Below, piece after piece: positions 22,801 through 29,974 of a stretch of 29,974 nt of DNA. A model generated the notes under the pieces. That model did not search any database. It was given only the letters and a program-made list of their open reading frames with translations, and had not been told where the DNA came from. The DNA is from Porphyromonadaceae bacterium UBA7087. Its GTDB lineage: Bacteria; Bacteroidota; Bacteroidia; Bacteroidales; Muribaculaceae. Location: positions 1-29,974 of the forward strand of contig DKYZ01000079.1 in NCBI GenBank assembly GCA_002493515.1, written 5' to 3'. Within the stretch, counting starts at the first letter, position 1; each line of letters opens with the position of its first letter. A program made the position numbers and the translations under genes.

Positions 22801-24051
22801 ACCGTCCCCCTTGTGGCCGACGGCAGGGACGGCCAGAGCGTCTACCTGCTCGACCTCGACAACGAGATGGACAGCGTGCCCTGCGACTCCGACGCCAATC
22901 CGGTGCCGGCCAGTTATGCGTGCCGCTCCGGCATCCGCGTCTTCTACGGCACAAAGGATGACACTGCCAGCTGGGCTTTCTCGGTTGACTCCACCTACGG
23001 CTGCTCGGCCTCGATAGACACAGACGGCAGGCTCGTCATGACCGGGTTTACGGAAATGAAATGCACGGCCACGGTGGTCGCCAGAAAGCAGGGATGCGCC
23101 GACCTCTATGCCACGATGAAGGCCAACAAGGTTATGGGCGAGGGGGGCAAGCCTCCGGTGATATACTCCATCGAGCCGACGGCATCGACAATCAGCCTCG
23201 ACGCGGCGGGAACGATGAGACCTGCCACAATCGGCGCGAGGGTCAAGGCGGTCAAAGGCAACCTCATGCAGCATCTCAACTACGGCGTGGTGAAGTATCT
23301 CCTCGACGACGACGAGACCACGCGCACGGTGCTGCCCTTTGGCTCGATACCGGGCAATACCAAACGCATCACCCCGGCTGCCACTACCACCTCCGTGACC
23401 TTCGAGCTCTACGACCCGCTGGGCACAATCCTGCTCGACACAGAGCGCGTCCCGGTGGTCAGAGACGGAAGCGACGGCGACATCACGGCAGACCGCGGGC
23501 CGTGGACGCTCGGGGAGTCGTATTTCGCGGGCGACGTCAATCCCGCCACCGGGAAGCCGGAGATCTCCGACGCGTGGCGGTTCGGGTCGCGGTGGCGCTG
23601 TCCGGTCACGGCTGTGGCGGCTCAGAATGCCGACGGCTCCGACAACGGCCCGGGGCTCGGCAAGGGCTGGAAGTTTATCTCCGGCGCGGGGATGAAGCTG
23701 GAGTGGGCCGACTCCGTGACGCAGATATGCCTATCGCAGATTGACAGACTCGACTACACCAAGACGGTGGTTGTATACTACCACGGCGAGGACGTCACCG
23801 ACCGCTGCGACTCCTTCGTGTGGGGACGCCGCACGATTGACGCCTACGGCAACGAGCGCACGGCCCTCGACGCGGCATGGAACGCGGCGCAGGAGCAGAC
23901 CCCCGGCACCGAATCGCTGAGGCTCGACTCCACGACCCTCGGCCTTGACTCGGCGGGACTCTCCGGGCTTGAGATATGGTGTGACGTGGAGCTGACCGAC
24001 CCCGACATCGCGGGAGCGGCCAGAAAGGTACGCAGAAGGATAACGACTTAA
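19873..24051 (+). CDS. large tail hub/tip protein, 1392 aa
   Basis: This is the largest tip protein. The N-terminal part of about 300 residues (DSEVRFTTEINEGSRRVRTI, then YDYQLRLEPQWALMRNRLLM) resembles the baseplate hub/Tal proteins that cap the tail. The rest is made of beta domains with recurring 'DGRDGQSVYLLDLDNEMDS' and 'VVRDGSDGD' turns and a carbohydrate-binding-like look, typical of Bacteroidales phage tip proteins that contact the host. No peptidase or lysozyme motif was seen. Bases are very GC-rich and uniform. The start at 19873 follows the previous stop by two bases. It lies in the tail operon before tip accessory genes. Confidence 0.7.
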   Translation: MITIYSHDSEVRFTTEINEGSRRVRTIGGDDYALLKFSTVRPVGFAVGDYADVPGEGRMTVASLPQPSYNTETGGYDYQLRLEPQWALMRNRLLMLNPGAHAEVEFRLTDTLAGHMRMAMKCIASCGFTWHDPADGTDIQYTVDISTDADLVAQDARLISYSSTDILSGLREMASVFECEVWIEGGVIHFGRREQGDIVSFERGDNVSDIKPSGRDGSRPTRLYAFGGTENLPPYYRKKMVFKATRVSGSDVYDDDHPLRLSMFRNALHVADPGAVVKFDNLGRSGGGNMEALPSSTLITATQTKAGLKHGSYNVRLSQFRPYVEFNETSQKFANSKATFHITFTYTGADGNPESRETVFEYSYFPHTGKWKASWQDMVISLPVDSDLTIGFYLTFHPAANASGAVQAVSYGPSLELTSIAAYDSVQGITLTKADGSRINGVAFNVGNNPDVGVIPLRLPSGASLAVGDTFTLDGLVRLNIPGSWFTPLDGEPVVDAVASNRLRLPVDTPYIDYGGAGAAGAIEHVEIFDDVYPRQSNTISGVWSYDVQSENADGSRVTERYYCIASGTLTFDSDFVIPGKEGLRIKFTSGLLNGMTFAAEWLPHGKLETEHTPAFEIVVNDDFGRRLPNTVLKPAENDSFLLLGWADDDVLDSLVAAAELELKTKAGEWMETNITNGETYDCPMVPESANTWMPSLGQRIRLHEASLFPSGTFVSRVIGLDYALDIPYDNPVVTVGERIPAKRLEGIEERLRDMGRIDDYSIPEPKPENIAAAVECDLSNQSDMVVFNDFGEIVGGLPSTQVQMWVDGYRFHDYTVAVEGDFTGIGLTVAGETVAVTSADLSMPARVEIPVKATVRVGGRDVTRTMVFTLLRRRGDARFQLLPSDSKIRILSDGSLLPESGQLTCGVLISGQGEPRELTAQEMTDAGLEVEWRDVSLIDPTDPDGGWQTGTPAYTDTSGAVQLRLMQEGVCIDLETVPLVADGRDGQSVYLLDLDNEMDSVPCDSDANPVPASYACRSGIRVFYGTKDDTASWAFSVDSTYGCSASIDTDGRLVMTGFTEMKCTATVVARKQGCADLYATMKANKVMGEGGKPPVIYSIEPTASTISLDAAGTMRPATIGARVKAVKGNLMQHLNYGVVKYLLDDDETTRTVLPFGSIPGNTKRITPAATTTSVTFELYDPLGTILLDTERVPVVRDGSDGDITADRGPWTLGESYFAGDVNPATGKPEISDAWRFGSRWRCPVTAVAAQNADGSDNGPGLGKGWKFISGAGMKLEWADSVTQICLSQIDRLDYTKTVVVYYHGEDVTDRCDSFVWGRRTIDAYGNERTALDAAWNAAQEQTPGTESLRLDSTTLGLDSAGLSGLEIWCDVELTDPDIAGAARKVRRRITT

Positions 24052-24064
24052 AACAGAAAATGAC

Positions 24065-25249
24065 ATGAGGATAACATCAAGGGCATCTGTACTATCCACA
24101 CCGCTGACGGCGACAATGGCCATACTGGAGTCAGGCGCGCCGTCGGAGCAGGAGCATGACGCGATGGAGGGCTACGTGCCCGACTACACTGTCTCGCCGC
24201 TCGTGCTGACTCCCGACTTCCGAATCGACGACCCCGACGGACAGCTCGCCGGAGGCTCGGTCAACGCCTCGGCCTCGTTCCAGTGGGAGACCTCTGTTGA
24301 CAGAGGGGCGTGGGCGGCGATACCGTCGGCCTCGGTGCCGACCACCGACTACACCTATAACTCGACCGGCGACGCCAACGGCACTCTGACATGGAAAGCC
24401 AACATCCCGGCTGGCAGCGTGCGCTCGTTCCGGGTCAAGGCTGTCTACACCGACCCTCGCACGGGCGACAAGATAACGCGGCAGGACGTCGTGTCGGCCT
24501 CGTGTCTCGGCATCACGGAGGGCGCGCCCAGGATAGTCATCGAGGGGACGCCACGTGCCCTGCGCTTCAACAAGGTGCGCGACGTGCTGGCCGACCCTAC
24601 CGGGACAATCGCGATCAAGGCGATGCTCCGCTCCGAGTCCGGCGCATTCGTCAATCTCAACACCGACACCAAGTGGGGACTGAAGTGGCAGGTAATGCAG
24701 GGGGGTGTGTGGAAGGACATCACCGGGGCTGTGGCCGACCTGCAGTGGGAATTTTCCGTGGCCAAGGACGCGCAGTGGCTGACGCTGACGCTCAAGCGCA
24801 TGGAGATGGCCGAGGTGACGCGCCTGCGTGCGTTGCTCTATCCCAAGTCAGAGCCGACGAAGATAGTGCGCACGGCCCACACGGCGCATGTGGCGTTCGT
24901 GCCGAGGCTGGCGCGGCGGCTGGAGATGTCGAAGTTCGCGCAGCCCGGACAGAGCGGCATTCCGGCGAAGCTCACACTGACCGACAGCCAGGGGGTGGTG
25001 GCCGATGTGGATGCTGTGGCGTCAACGGCATGGAAGACGTGCCAGGCAACAGCGTCCACCAACTATGACACGGCCTTCGCGTCAGCCCCGACCGTGGCCA
25101 CCGGGGCGAGCGTGCGCCTGCCCTCGTCGATGGGCGCGGCGGGCATGGGCGTGGAGGTCAGCTCGGCGATAAAGGGACAGAGCAAGGGCATCACGCACGG
25201 CGGCAAGATACTGACGTACAACGGCAAGGTATTGACGCACAAGGCATAG
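24065..25249 (+). CDS. tail tip accessory/receptor-side protein, 394 aa
   Basis: This beta-rich protein begins MRITSRASVLSTPLTATMAI, contains Ig-like strand patterns (SASFQWETSVDRGAWAAIP, then YTYNSTGDANGTLTWKANIP) and ends with a short repeated tail (HGGKILTYNGKVLTHKA). It belongs to a group of tip proteins that follow the hub in Bacteroidales siphophages. The role is probably in adhesion or in holding fibres; this is inference from place and composition. Confidence 0.58.
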   Translation: MRITSRASVLSTPLTATMAILESGAPSEQEHDAMEGYVPDYTVSPLVLTPDFRIDDPDGQLAGGSVNASASFQWETSVDRGAWAAIPSASVPTTDYTYNSTGDANGTLTWKANIPAGSVRSFRVKAVYTDPRTGDKITRQDVVSASCLGITEGAPRIVIEGTPRALRFNKVRDVLADPTGTIAIKAMLRSESGAFVNLNTDTKWGLKWQVMQGGVWKDITGAVADLQWEFSVAKDAQWLTLTLKRMEMAEVTRLRALLYPKSEPTKIVRTAHTAHVAFVPRLARRLEMSKFAQPGQSGIPAKLTLTDSQGVVADVDAVASTAWKTCQATASTNYDTAFASAPTVATGASVRLPSSMGAAGMGVEVSSAIKGQSKGITHGGKILTYNGKVLTHKA

Positions 25250-25252
25250 ACA

Positions 25253-25588
25253 ATGATAATTAAAAGCGACAGAAAGATGGCAAGACTATCAGGGTATATC
25301 AAGGTAAGGCCGCAGACGGCGGCGATGCTCGGACTCGACCTCCGGGCACTCGGGAGGCCGCGGCTTCCCGACGGCAACGAGTTTATCACAATCACCGACT
25401 CCACACTGGTGGCTCCGGTAAAGCACTTCGCGCGCATCCCGGCGATGATAGGGGGCGTGCTGCTGAGCGCCGAGGAGCTGCGCATGGAGATGGAGGGCGG
25501 TCCTGCGGCGGAGCTTCCGTGGCCTCAGGACGAACGCTACACCGAGGGGCTTGAGAAGCCGGAGGAGCAGGAAGGAGGCCGGCCATGA
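25253..25588 (+). CDS. small tail tip protein, 111 aa
   Basis: This small alpha/beta protein has unknown function. Visible are YIKVRPQTAAMLGLDLRALG, a strand (FITITDSTLVAPVKHFARIP) and an acidic, Pro-rich end. ATG 25253 is chosen; MARLSGY at 25277 is an alternative start. It ends 4 bases inside the next gene, so the two are translated together, and the neighbours suggest a part of the tail tip. Confidence 0.58.
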   Translation: MIIKSDRKMARLSGYIKVRPQTAAMLGLDLRALGRPRLPDGNEFITITDSTLVAPVKHFARIPAMIGGVLLSAEELRMEMEGGPAAELPWPQDERYTEGLEKPEEQEGGRP

Positions 25589-26859
25589 GCAAGGTCATCG
25601 GCTCGATAGCGCAGGGCATCGGACTCGTGCGCGACGTGGGCAGTGTGAGCGTGTCGCTCATGTGCGACCAGGGCGACCTGTTCCAGAACTACTCCGGCGA
25701 CCCGGCCACGACCCCCGACGTATATCCCGACTACTCGGTGGCGGCACAGCAGCGCACCGTCCGCACGATGGTGTTCTCGCCCAAGACAGGAGGAGTCGTG
25801 GCCAAGACCGGATATGAGGTGCTGGGCTGGTACGTCGGCGACACCGCCCTTGCGTTCGACTCGGCGGGACTCTGCACCGGTCTCGCATCGGGCGCGACAA
25901 CATACGCGGGGTGCTTCAAGAAAGTGGATGCCGACGGCGGCTCGGAGAAGGAGGACCTGCTGATATGCGGCAACCTCGTGGGGCAGACCGGAGGCGCGGG
26001 CTTCACGCTCAAGGCTCTCGTCAAGGTGATCGACGCGGTGAACGGCGACACCAAACACTGGGCACACATCCCCTTCATGATGCGCTCGGTACGCGGCGAC
26101 GACATCACGATGGAGATTTACCCGGTAAGCGGAAGCACCAACATCCGCAATCTCAATGACACGGTGAAGCTCGGCGTCCGCGCCTATCTCGGCCTGACGC
26201 CGCTCAACATAGCGCAGACGGTGGATGGTCCGGAGGCCGGCGCGACGGTGGTCAACCTCGGGACTAACGTTGCCATCAGCCACGGCAGCAACCGCAAGTA
26301 CGGCATCAAGTGGGATATTCTCTCGGGCGGCTCGTTCAAGACAGTCAACGCTGTCTGCACTCCTTATGCCACCAAATGGCACTACCACGACACGCTCACG
26401 GTAGCGGCCAAGGACATCCAGTCACAGCTCACGGTCAGGGCGCAGCTATACTGCGTGTCCTGTCTTGCGAGCCAGACGGATGCGACGGGCATGCACGCAT
26501 GGCTGGCGCAGGACATGATAACGGTCAACGACGACACAGACCCATGCGCGATAGTGCTGTCGGGCAATCCTCCGGACTTCATGATCCGGGAGCGTGACAA
26601 CGCGCCGTGCGCGATTACCCCGGCTCTTTACCAGGGCGACTCGTTGGTGACATACGGCACGGGCGGGGCTACGCAGATGGTGTTCCACTACACCGTGACG
26701 CTGACCAACACCTCGGGCACGACGATACGCACGGGGACGGTCTATCCGGCGGGGCATCCGTCGGCCACCGCGGCCAACAAGTCGTTCCCGGTCACTCTCA
26801 ACGACCTGGTTGACAACAACGACGCGGTAGTGGTGACGTTTGAGGCCATCGCTGATTGA
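25585..26859 (+). CDS. tail tip/fibre-base protein, 424 aa
   Basis: The N terminus (MSKVIGSIAQGIGLVRDVGS, then VSLMCDQGDLFQNYSGDP) is of a type that recurs in Bacteroidales phage tip proteins. The rest consists of strand-rich domains (VSGSTNIRNLNDTVKLGVRA, then CAIVLSGNPPDFMIRERDN) with an Ig-like closing part (HYTVTLTNTSGTTIRTGTVY). It is related in style to the 394- and 400-residue proteins of this cluster. It likely links the hub to fibres. No enzymatic motif is visible. Confidence 0.6.
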   Translation: MSKVIGSIAQGIGLVRDVGSVSVSLMCDQGDLFQNYSGDPATTPDVYPDYSVAAQQRTVRTMVFSPKTGGVVAKTGYEVLGWYVGDTALAFDSAGLCTGLASGATTYAGCFKKVDADGGSEKEDLLICGNLVGQTGGAGFTLKALVKVIDAVNGDTKHWAHIPFMMRSVRGDDITMEIYPVSGSTNIRNLNDTVKLGVRAYLGLTPLNIAQTVDGPEAGATVVNLGTNVAISHGSNRKYGIKWDILSGGSFKTVNAVCTPYATKWHYHDTLTVAAKDIQSQLTVRAQLYCVSCLASQTDATGMHAWLAQDMITVNDDTDPCAIVLSGNPPDFMIRERDNAPCAITPALYQGDSLVTYGTGGATQMVFHYTVTLTNTSGTTIRTGTVYPAGHPSATAANKSFPVTLNDLVDNNDAVVVTFEAIAD

Positions 26860-26885
26860 TTATCCATTTAAAAACAGATAAAACT

Positions 26886-27563
26886 ATGGCAGAAACAATT
26901 GATTTGAACACGCTGACACCGCAGGTGGTCGCTTCGGGCGACAAGGTGCTCGGCGTCGGAAGCGGAGGGGGGCTGAAAAGCATCCCCATAAAGGACGTGC
27001 AGCTCGGGATGGAGAAGCGCGAGTATTTGATAAACGAAAGCGCTGACGGAGGAGAAGTCCGGATTCTGCTCGCCGACCTCGGGACCTCATTGAATCCACA
27101 TACTAACATGAAGGGGTTCTGCGGATTTGTCAAAAAGTATAATACCGGCTATCTGTATGGAACTGGCATCTGCGTGATGAACGCCCTGCAGTCCTATCAA
27201 ATTGGCGATTCTGGAGTTGTATTGAACTCCACGCTGAGCTGGTGCAGACCGTTCATAGCCAGATACCAAGGCAGATATTATGTCGGAATCAGATTTATGG
27301 GGAACTCCGGACGTATTACGCTTATCGGAGATTTCTACGATTGCCTTCCTGCGCCGATAATCCTCGGACAGAAGAACGAGAATAAACCGATTACGGACGC
27401 CGAGATTGTCATCGATGGCTCAGTTTGTACATGGGGGGGGGTAAGCCTCAGATTTGCAGATACTTACGCAGGTATGCAGAAAGGAGGGCGTCATGAGCGA
27501 GACCGTAGACTTGAAAAACGTTCTGCTGAACGCGACAGAGGCCACCTCCATGGCGGACACTGA
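26886..27563 (+). CDS. short tail fibre cassette A, with a G9 tract at its end
   Basis: This is the first of four tandem short fibre-like genes that begin M-A/S-E-T. The start at 26886 (MAETIDLNTL) is preferred because the paralogues begin the same way. The first 40 residues include DKVLGVGSGGGLKSI, probably the attachment part. The body has strand-rich segments (TGYLYGTGICVMNALQ, then GRYYVGIRFMGNSGRITLIG). A run of nine G (27433-27441) is followed at once by TAA in another frame. As read, the frame continues for 43 more odd codons to 27563, over the start of the next gene. With 8 G it would stop at TAA; with 10 or 7 it would end at TGA 27494-27496, touching the next ATG. Confidence 0.7.
   Translation: MAETIDLNTLTPQVVASGDKVLGVGSGGGLKSIPIKDVQLGMEKREYLINESADGGEVRILLADLGTSLNPHTNMKGFCGFVKKYNTGYLYGTGICVMNALQSYQIGDSGVVLNSTLSWCRPFIARYQGRYYVGIRFMGNSGRITLIGDFYDCLPAPIILGQKNENKPITDAEIVIDGSVCTWGGVSLRFADTYAGMQKGGRHERDRRLEKRSAERDRGHLHGGH
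27433..27441 (+). repeat. G9 homopolymer tract followed by TAA (switch 1)
   Basis: Nine G in a row, then TAAGC. The number of G decides whether the fibre gene stops here (8), runs on over the next gene (9), or ends at a TGA overlapping the next ATG (10 or 7). A run of G is prone to replication slippage, and the GGGGGGG part also fits a -1 ribosomal slippage site. Confidence 0.85.
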
Positions 27564-28347
27564 CAGACTGATGGCATTCGGCTCGGATGGCGGGTTGAAG
27601 AAGATAGGCAGAGGGAATCTTCTTGCAACCCTGCTGTTCGGAAAGTCGGCGACGGTGATTTCCGCGTCCACCGGGATATATTCATTCTCAGAATGGATTT
27701 ATTATGTCAACAAGGAAATTGACGACTGGCCGAGCACGACCTATATGACACGCGGCAAAATCATGCATCAGATTGGCAAGTTGAAATCGGATAACCGGAC
27801 TGTGGATTACTACGGCCTGATTCTTGGACCGTCCGCAGATAAGGCCAATAGAATTGACGTCATACCAATCATGGTCATCATAGACGGCATGATGCCAATC
27901 TGGAATCCCAATGCGGCGGAATCCCTGAAGAAAAATTGGGGGGGGGTAAACGCTTCATACCCAATGCATTACAAATTTCAGCAGAAAGGAGGTGGGTTGC
28001 GTGATGGCAGAAACAACGGAACTTACCAACAATTTGCTGAAAAGAGTGATGACAGACGCGATGGTGTTTCGTGGATATGTCAACGGAGATATAGAAAATT
28101 GCAGGGACTTTGGCGTATACCTGTTGGATGCAAGATGCACTTCGTCTATAACGCCGACTCCCATGTCCGGATGGAACTACGGCTATATGGAGGTGATGTA
28201 TCGGGGCGGAGACATCATGCAGCGAATAACCCATATAGACGGCAGACATATCTGGGTCAGGATATATCGAGTTGGACAGTGGCAACCGTGGTATCGGATT
28301 ATGCTGACAGAGGTGACATCATAGCATCGGAAAGGAGGGCGGCGTAA
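27493..28347 (+). CDS. short tail fibre cassette B, with a G9 tract
   Basis: This paralogue of cassette A starts at ATG 27493 (MSETVDLKNVLLNATEATSM) after the ribosome site AGAAAGGAGG. DRLMAFGSDGGLKKI corresponds to DKVLGVGSGGGLKSI in cassette A. The body has GKLKSDNRTVDYYGLILG and VIPIMVIIDGMMPIW. The genuine coding part ends at the G9 tract (27938-27946), which is followed by TAA in another frame. As read the frame stays open to 28347, but past the tract it is Arg/Gly-rich and covers cassette C in the wrong frame, so I consider only 27493 to about 27948 meaningful. The intended product is probably about 150-170 residues. Confidence 0.65.
   Translation: MSETVDLKNVLLNATEATSMADTDRLMAFGSDGGLKKIGRGNLLATLLFGKSATVISASTGIYSFSEWIYYVNKEIDDWPSTTYMTRGKIMHQIGKLKSDNRTVDYYGLILGPSADKANRIDVIPIMVIIDGMMPIWNPNAAESLKKNWGGVNASYPMHYKFQQKGGGLRDGRNNGTYQQFAEKSDDRRDGVSWICQRRYRKLQGLWRIPVGCKMHFVYNADSHVRMELRLYGGDVSGRRHHAANNPYRRQTYLGQDISSWTVATVVSDYADRGDIIASERRAA
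27938..27946 (+). repeat. G9 homopolymer tract followed by TAA (switch 2)
   Basis: Nine G then TAAAC, with the same register and Trp codon (TGG) as the first tract. With 8 G the gene ends at TAA. With 10 or 7, or after a -1 slip on 9, it ends at TGA 28002-28004, overlapping the next ATG by one base. With 9 it runs to 28347. Confidence 0.85.
28004..28324 (+). CDS. short tail fibre cassette C, knob-like, 106 aa
   Basis: It starts at ATG 28004 (MAETTELTNNLLKRVMTDAM) after GCAGAAAGGAGG, and overlaps by one base the TGA that cassette B would reach after the G tract. Most of the protein matches the look of a pyocin-knob-type fibre end: DFGVYLLDARC, then GWNYGYMEVMYRGGDIMQRI, then HIWVRIYRVGQWQPWYRI. 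It lacks the DKVLGVGSGG-type attachment segment, so it may depend on another cassette. It is embedded in the other frame of cassette B's extension; this frame is clearly the real one. Confidence 0.72.
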   Translation: MAETTELTNNLLKRVMTDAMVFRGYVNGDIENCRDFGVYLLDARCTSSITPTPMSGWNYGYMEVMYRGGDIMQRITHIDGRHIWVRIYRVGQWQPWYRIMLTEVTS

Positions 28348-28697
28348 TGGCAGAGACAGTAAATCTGAGCGACGTCATGAAGTCGCTGCCCTCCGCAACC
28401 GAAATATCCGGATTGAGCGTAATGCTGGCTGGTGCGGACGGATCGATTCGCAAAGACACCGCGAATGTCATCCAATCCAGAATATTTACGCCGAAGGTTG
28501 CCAATTTGGATGAGGCTGGACTAAATGGAGTATACAACATTTATTCTTCCACCGGTACAAAACCTTGCGATTTTGGGATTGTCTTGAGTTTCTCAGCCGG
28601 ATCCGATACCTATCAAATCGCTATCGGATACGACGGACATTTTTATCTCAGATTGCATATAAATAAGATATTACGATCCTGGGTGCGAATTGGATAG
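28347..28697 (+). CDS. short tail fibre cassette D, 116 aa
   Basis: It starts at ATG 28347 (MAETVNLSDVMKSLPSATEI) after GGAAAGGAGGG. The LSVMLAGADGSIRKD segment corresponds to the attachment part of cassettes A and B. The rest is knob-like (ANLDEAGLNGVYNIYSS, then CDFGIVLSFSAGSDTYQIAI, and the final RSWVRIG), similar in order to cassette C. It has no G tract. It is the last of the tandem set; the next gene is a separate collagen-repeat protein. Confidence 0.72.
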   Translation: MAETVNLSDVMKSLPSATEISGLSVMLAGADGSIRKDTANVIQSRIFTPKVANLDEAGLNGVYNIYSSTGTKPCDFGIVLSFSAGSDTYQIAIGYDGHFYLRLHINKILRSWVRIG

Positions 28698-28746
28698 ACT
28701 CGAAGAATCTTGATAATAAAATATAACTAAAAAACCGAAAACAGAA

Positions 28747-29949
28747 ATGGCAAAGAAAATAGCGACAATATCCACCGTCGTGAGCAAGGTGCCGCAGGAC
28801 GGAAAGCCGGGGGCTCCGGGCACTCCCGGTTCTCCCGGCGCCTCTGCCGTGGCCTACTCGCTTGTCTGCTCCCCGACGGCTGTGAGGAGATATATCAACG
28901 GTGTCTCCCCGGCCTCGGTGACGGTGGCTGTCTACAAGACCGTAGGCTCGGCCATATCGCCCACGGCTGAGGGCACGCTCTCGGCTGTGAGGCATCTGAC
29001 CAACGGCTCGTCAGAGACGGCCAACAACATCGCCCACACCTCCGGCATGGCCAGCATCCCCGTCGGCGCGACCACCGACCGCATGGAGCTGTCCCTTGTC
29101 GTAGGAGGCAAGACCGTGGCAAGGCAGACGGTGGCGGTCAACGACGTTGTGGCGGTCAACTCCAGCAACGCCCTCACGGTAGGCTCGGCTGTAATCACCC
29201 CGGCCATCTGGAACGTCAAGTATCTCGTCAGAACAGTGGTGTGGACAGCAGTCCCGACCACCGACAATCCCAACACCTACGCCGACATGGACACCGTGCC
29301 AGTGACCGAGAAAGGCGCGCCGTATACGATGACGCTGGAGAACGGGACAAAGGTCATGAGGGTCTCGGCCATGGTCGAGGAGATAAAGGGCGCGGAGTCG
29401 CGGATGCTCACGGAGGCGCAGCTCACCACACTCGGCATGAGCCTGCGATACAGCGTGAAGTACGGAAAGGGCGACGGAACACTCCTGGCCGCACCCAAAG
29501 ATGAGGCTATGCAATACGGGTATCTCTACAACAACAAGACGCCCACATGCGGCATGCCGCTCTTCGCAGCGTTCACCGTGGAGCTCATAAGGACGCAGGC
29601 CGTCAACAACAAGACCGAGATAACGGTGGTCGCCGGGAAGTCGATAACGCCCCGTCCGATGTTGGTCAACAGAGCTCGCCCCGTGATGGTCATCGACGGC
29701 GCGACCCTTGACTTCCGCGTGCTCGTGGCCTCGATGCTCAACGACATGCTGCGCCCCACATCCGACAACAAGCTCAACATCCATATGTATGCCACCGACG
29801 GGACGGTGAGGGACTGCGCGGACTTGCAGGTGGCTCTCACGGCACGAAACACAAGCCCCAACACCTGCCCGACATGGGGCAACTCCGGGTCAAAGGTCAA
29901 CCCCGGCGCTTTCGAGCCTGTCTCCGGCCTCTCGACAACTGTATCTTAA
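28747..29949 (+). CDS. collagen-repeat tail fibre/tip protein, 400 aa
   Basis: The N terminus MAKKIATISTVVSKVPQDGK is followed by five Gly-x-y units, GKP GAP GTP GSP GAS (residues about 19-33), which would form a short collagen-like triple helix and so join three subunits. The rest is strand-rich (AVRHLTNGSSETANNI, then LSLVVGGKTVARQTVAVNDV, then KVMRVSAMVEEIKGAESRML) and resembles other tip proteins in this cluster. It likely is a trimeric fibre or holder placed after the variable cassettes. It ends with TAA at 29947-29949; the last 25 bases of the window hold nothing recognisable. Confidence 0.68.
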   Translation: MAKKIATISTVVSKVPQDGKPGAPGTPGSPGASAVAYSLVCSPTAVRRYINGVSPASVTVAVYKTVGSAISPTAEGTLSAVRHLTNGSSETANNIAHTSGMASIPVGATTDRMELSLVVGGKTVARQTVAVNDVVAVNSSNALTVGSAVITPAIWNVKYLVRTVVWTAVPTTDNPNTYADMDTVPVTEKGAPYTMTLENGTKVMRVSAMVEEIKGAESRMLTEAQLTTLGMSLRYSVKYGKGDGTLLAAPKDEAMQYGYLYNNKTPTCGMPLFAAFTVELIRTQAVNNKTEITVVAGKSITPRPMLVNRARPVMVIDGATLDFRVLVASMLNDMLRPTSDNKLNIHMYATDGTVRDCADLQVALTARNTSPNTCPTWGNSGSKVNPGAFEPVSGLSTTVS

Positions 29950-29974
29950 CTGCATCCCTCACTGAGTCCCGAGC

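Noticed and set aside
27949..28347. Cassette B extension after the G tract as a real protein domain
   Set aside because: It is Arg/Gly-rich and overlaps the clear knob-like cassette C in another frame.
1..29974. Alternative genetic code with TAG read as Gln in the whole phage
   Set aside because: Several genes end properly at TAG and the long tip genes contain no internal TAG; only the tape measure does.
1..29974. CRISPR array, tRNA, rRNA, insertion sequence, attachment site
   Set aside because: No regularly spaced repeats, cloverleaf, transposase or att-like direct repeats were found by reading; the only long direct repeat is the promoter module.

Overview
The window looks like part of a temperate tailed phage or prophage of a Bacteroidales host. 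The host call rests on four sites matching the Bacteroidales promoter pattern (TTTG, 20 bases, TAnnTTTG) at 5811-5842, 8117-8148, 8703-8734 and 8827-8858, on a looser fifth site, and on many small proteins that resemble families I know from Bacteroides-type phages. No tRNA, rRNA, CRISPR array, insertion sequence, integrase, terminase or portal gene is visible. The packaging genes presumably lie upstream.

Layout. (1) 1-2198, + strand: a chain of small, tightly packed or overlapping accessory genes, including a DnaA C-terminal-like DNA-binding protein. (2) 2204-5656: one 1150-residue protein with a Mu gpF-type minor head domain, interrupted by a 339-residue intein with a LAGLIDADG endonuclease. 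It ends in a papain-fold domain and a CdiA-C-like PD-(D/E)xK nuclease domain, so it is a MuF-type polymorphic toxin. (3) 5645-5842: a probable 160-base noncoding RNA on the - strand, with a complete promoter and an intrinsic terminator, just behind the toxin gene. (4) 5842-8743: a small + gene followed by a leftward (-) block of about nine small genes, two of them behind identical 68-bp promoter/operator copies. (5) 8827-14182: a strong rightward promoter, then scaffold, decoration protein, major capsid, head-tail connectors, tail tube and tail assembly chaperone. (6) 14192-29949: tape measure, distal tail and hub proteins, tail tip proteins, four tandem short fibre cassettes, and a collagen-repeat fibre protein. 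Absence of a sheath gene suggests a siphovirus.

The most notable points are the intein placed at the conserved HPxC site of a two-domain MuF toxin, the neighbouring structured RNA, two G9-TAA tracts at the ends of successive fibre genes (phase switches or -1 frameshift sites), an amber codon 53 codons before the natural end of the tape measure, an AT-rich swapped segment inside the tape measure, and a duplicated operator-promoter in the leftward block.

How it works together: the right half builds capsid and tail in standard order. The MuF protein would enter the capsid and could carry its toxin domains with the DNA. The leftward block and the RNA look like separately regulated lysogenic or accessory functions placed inside the late region. 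Functional statements without named motifs are inference.
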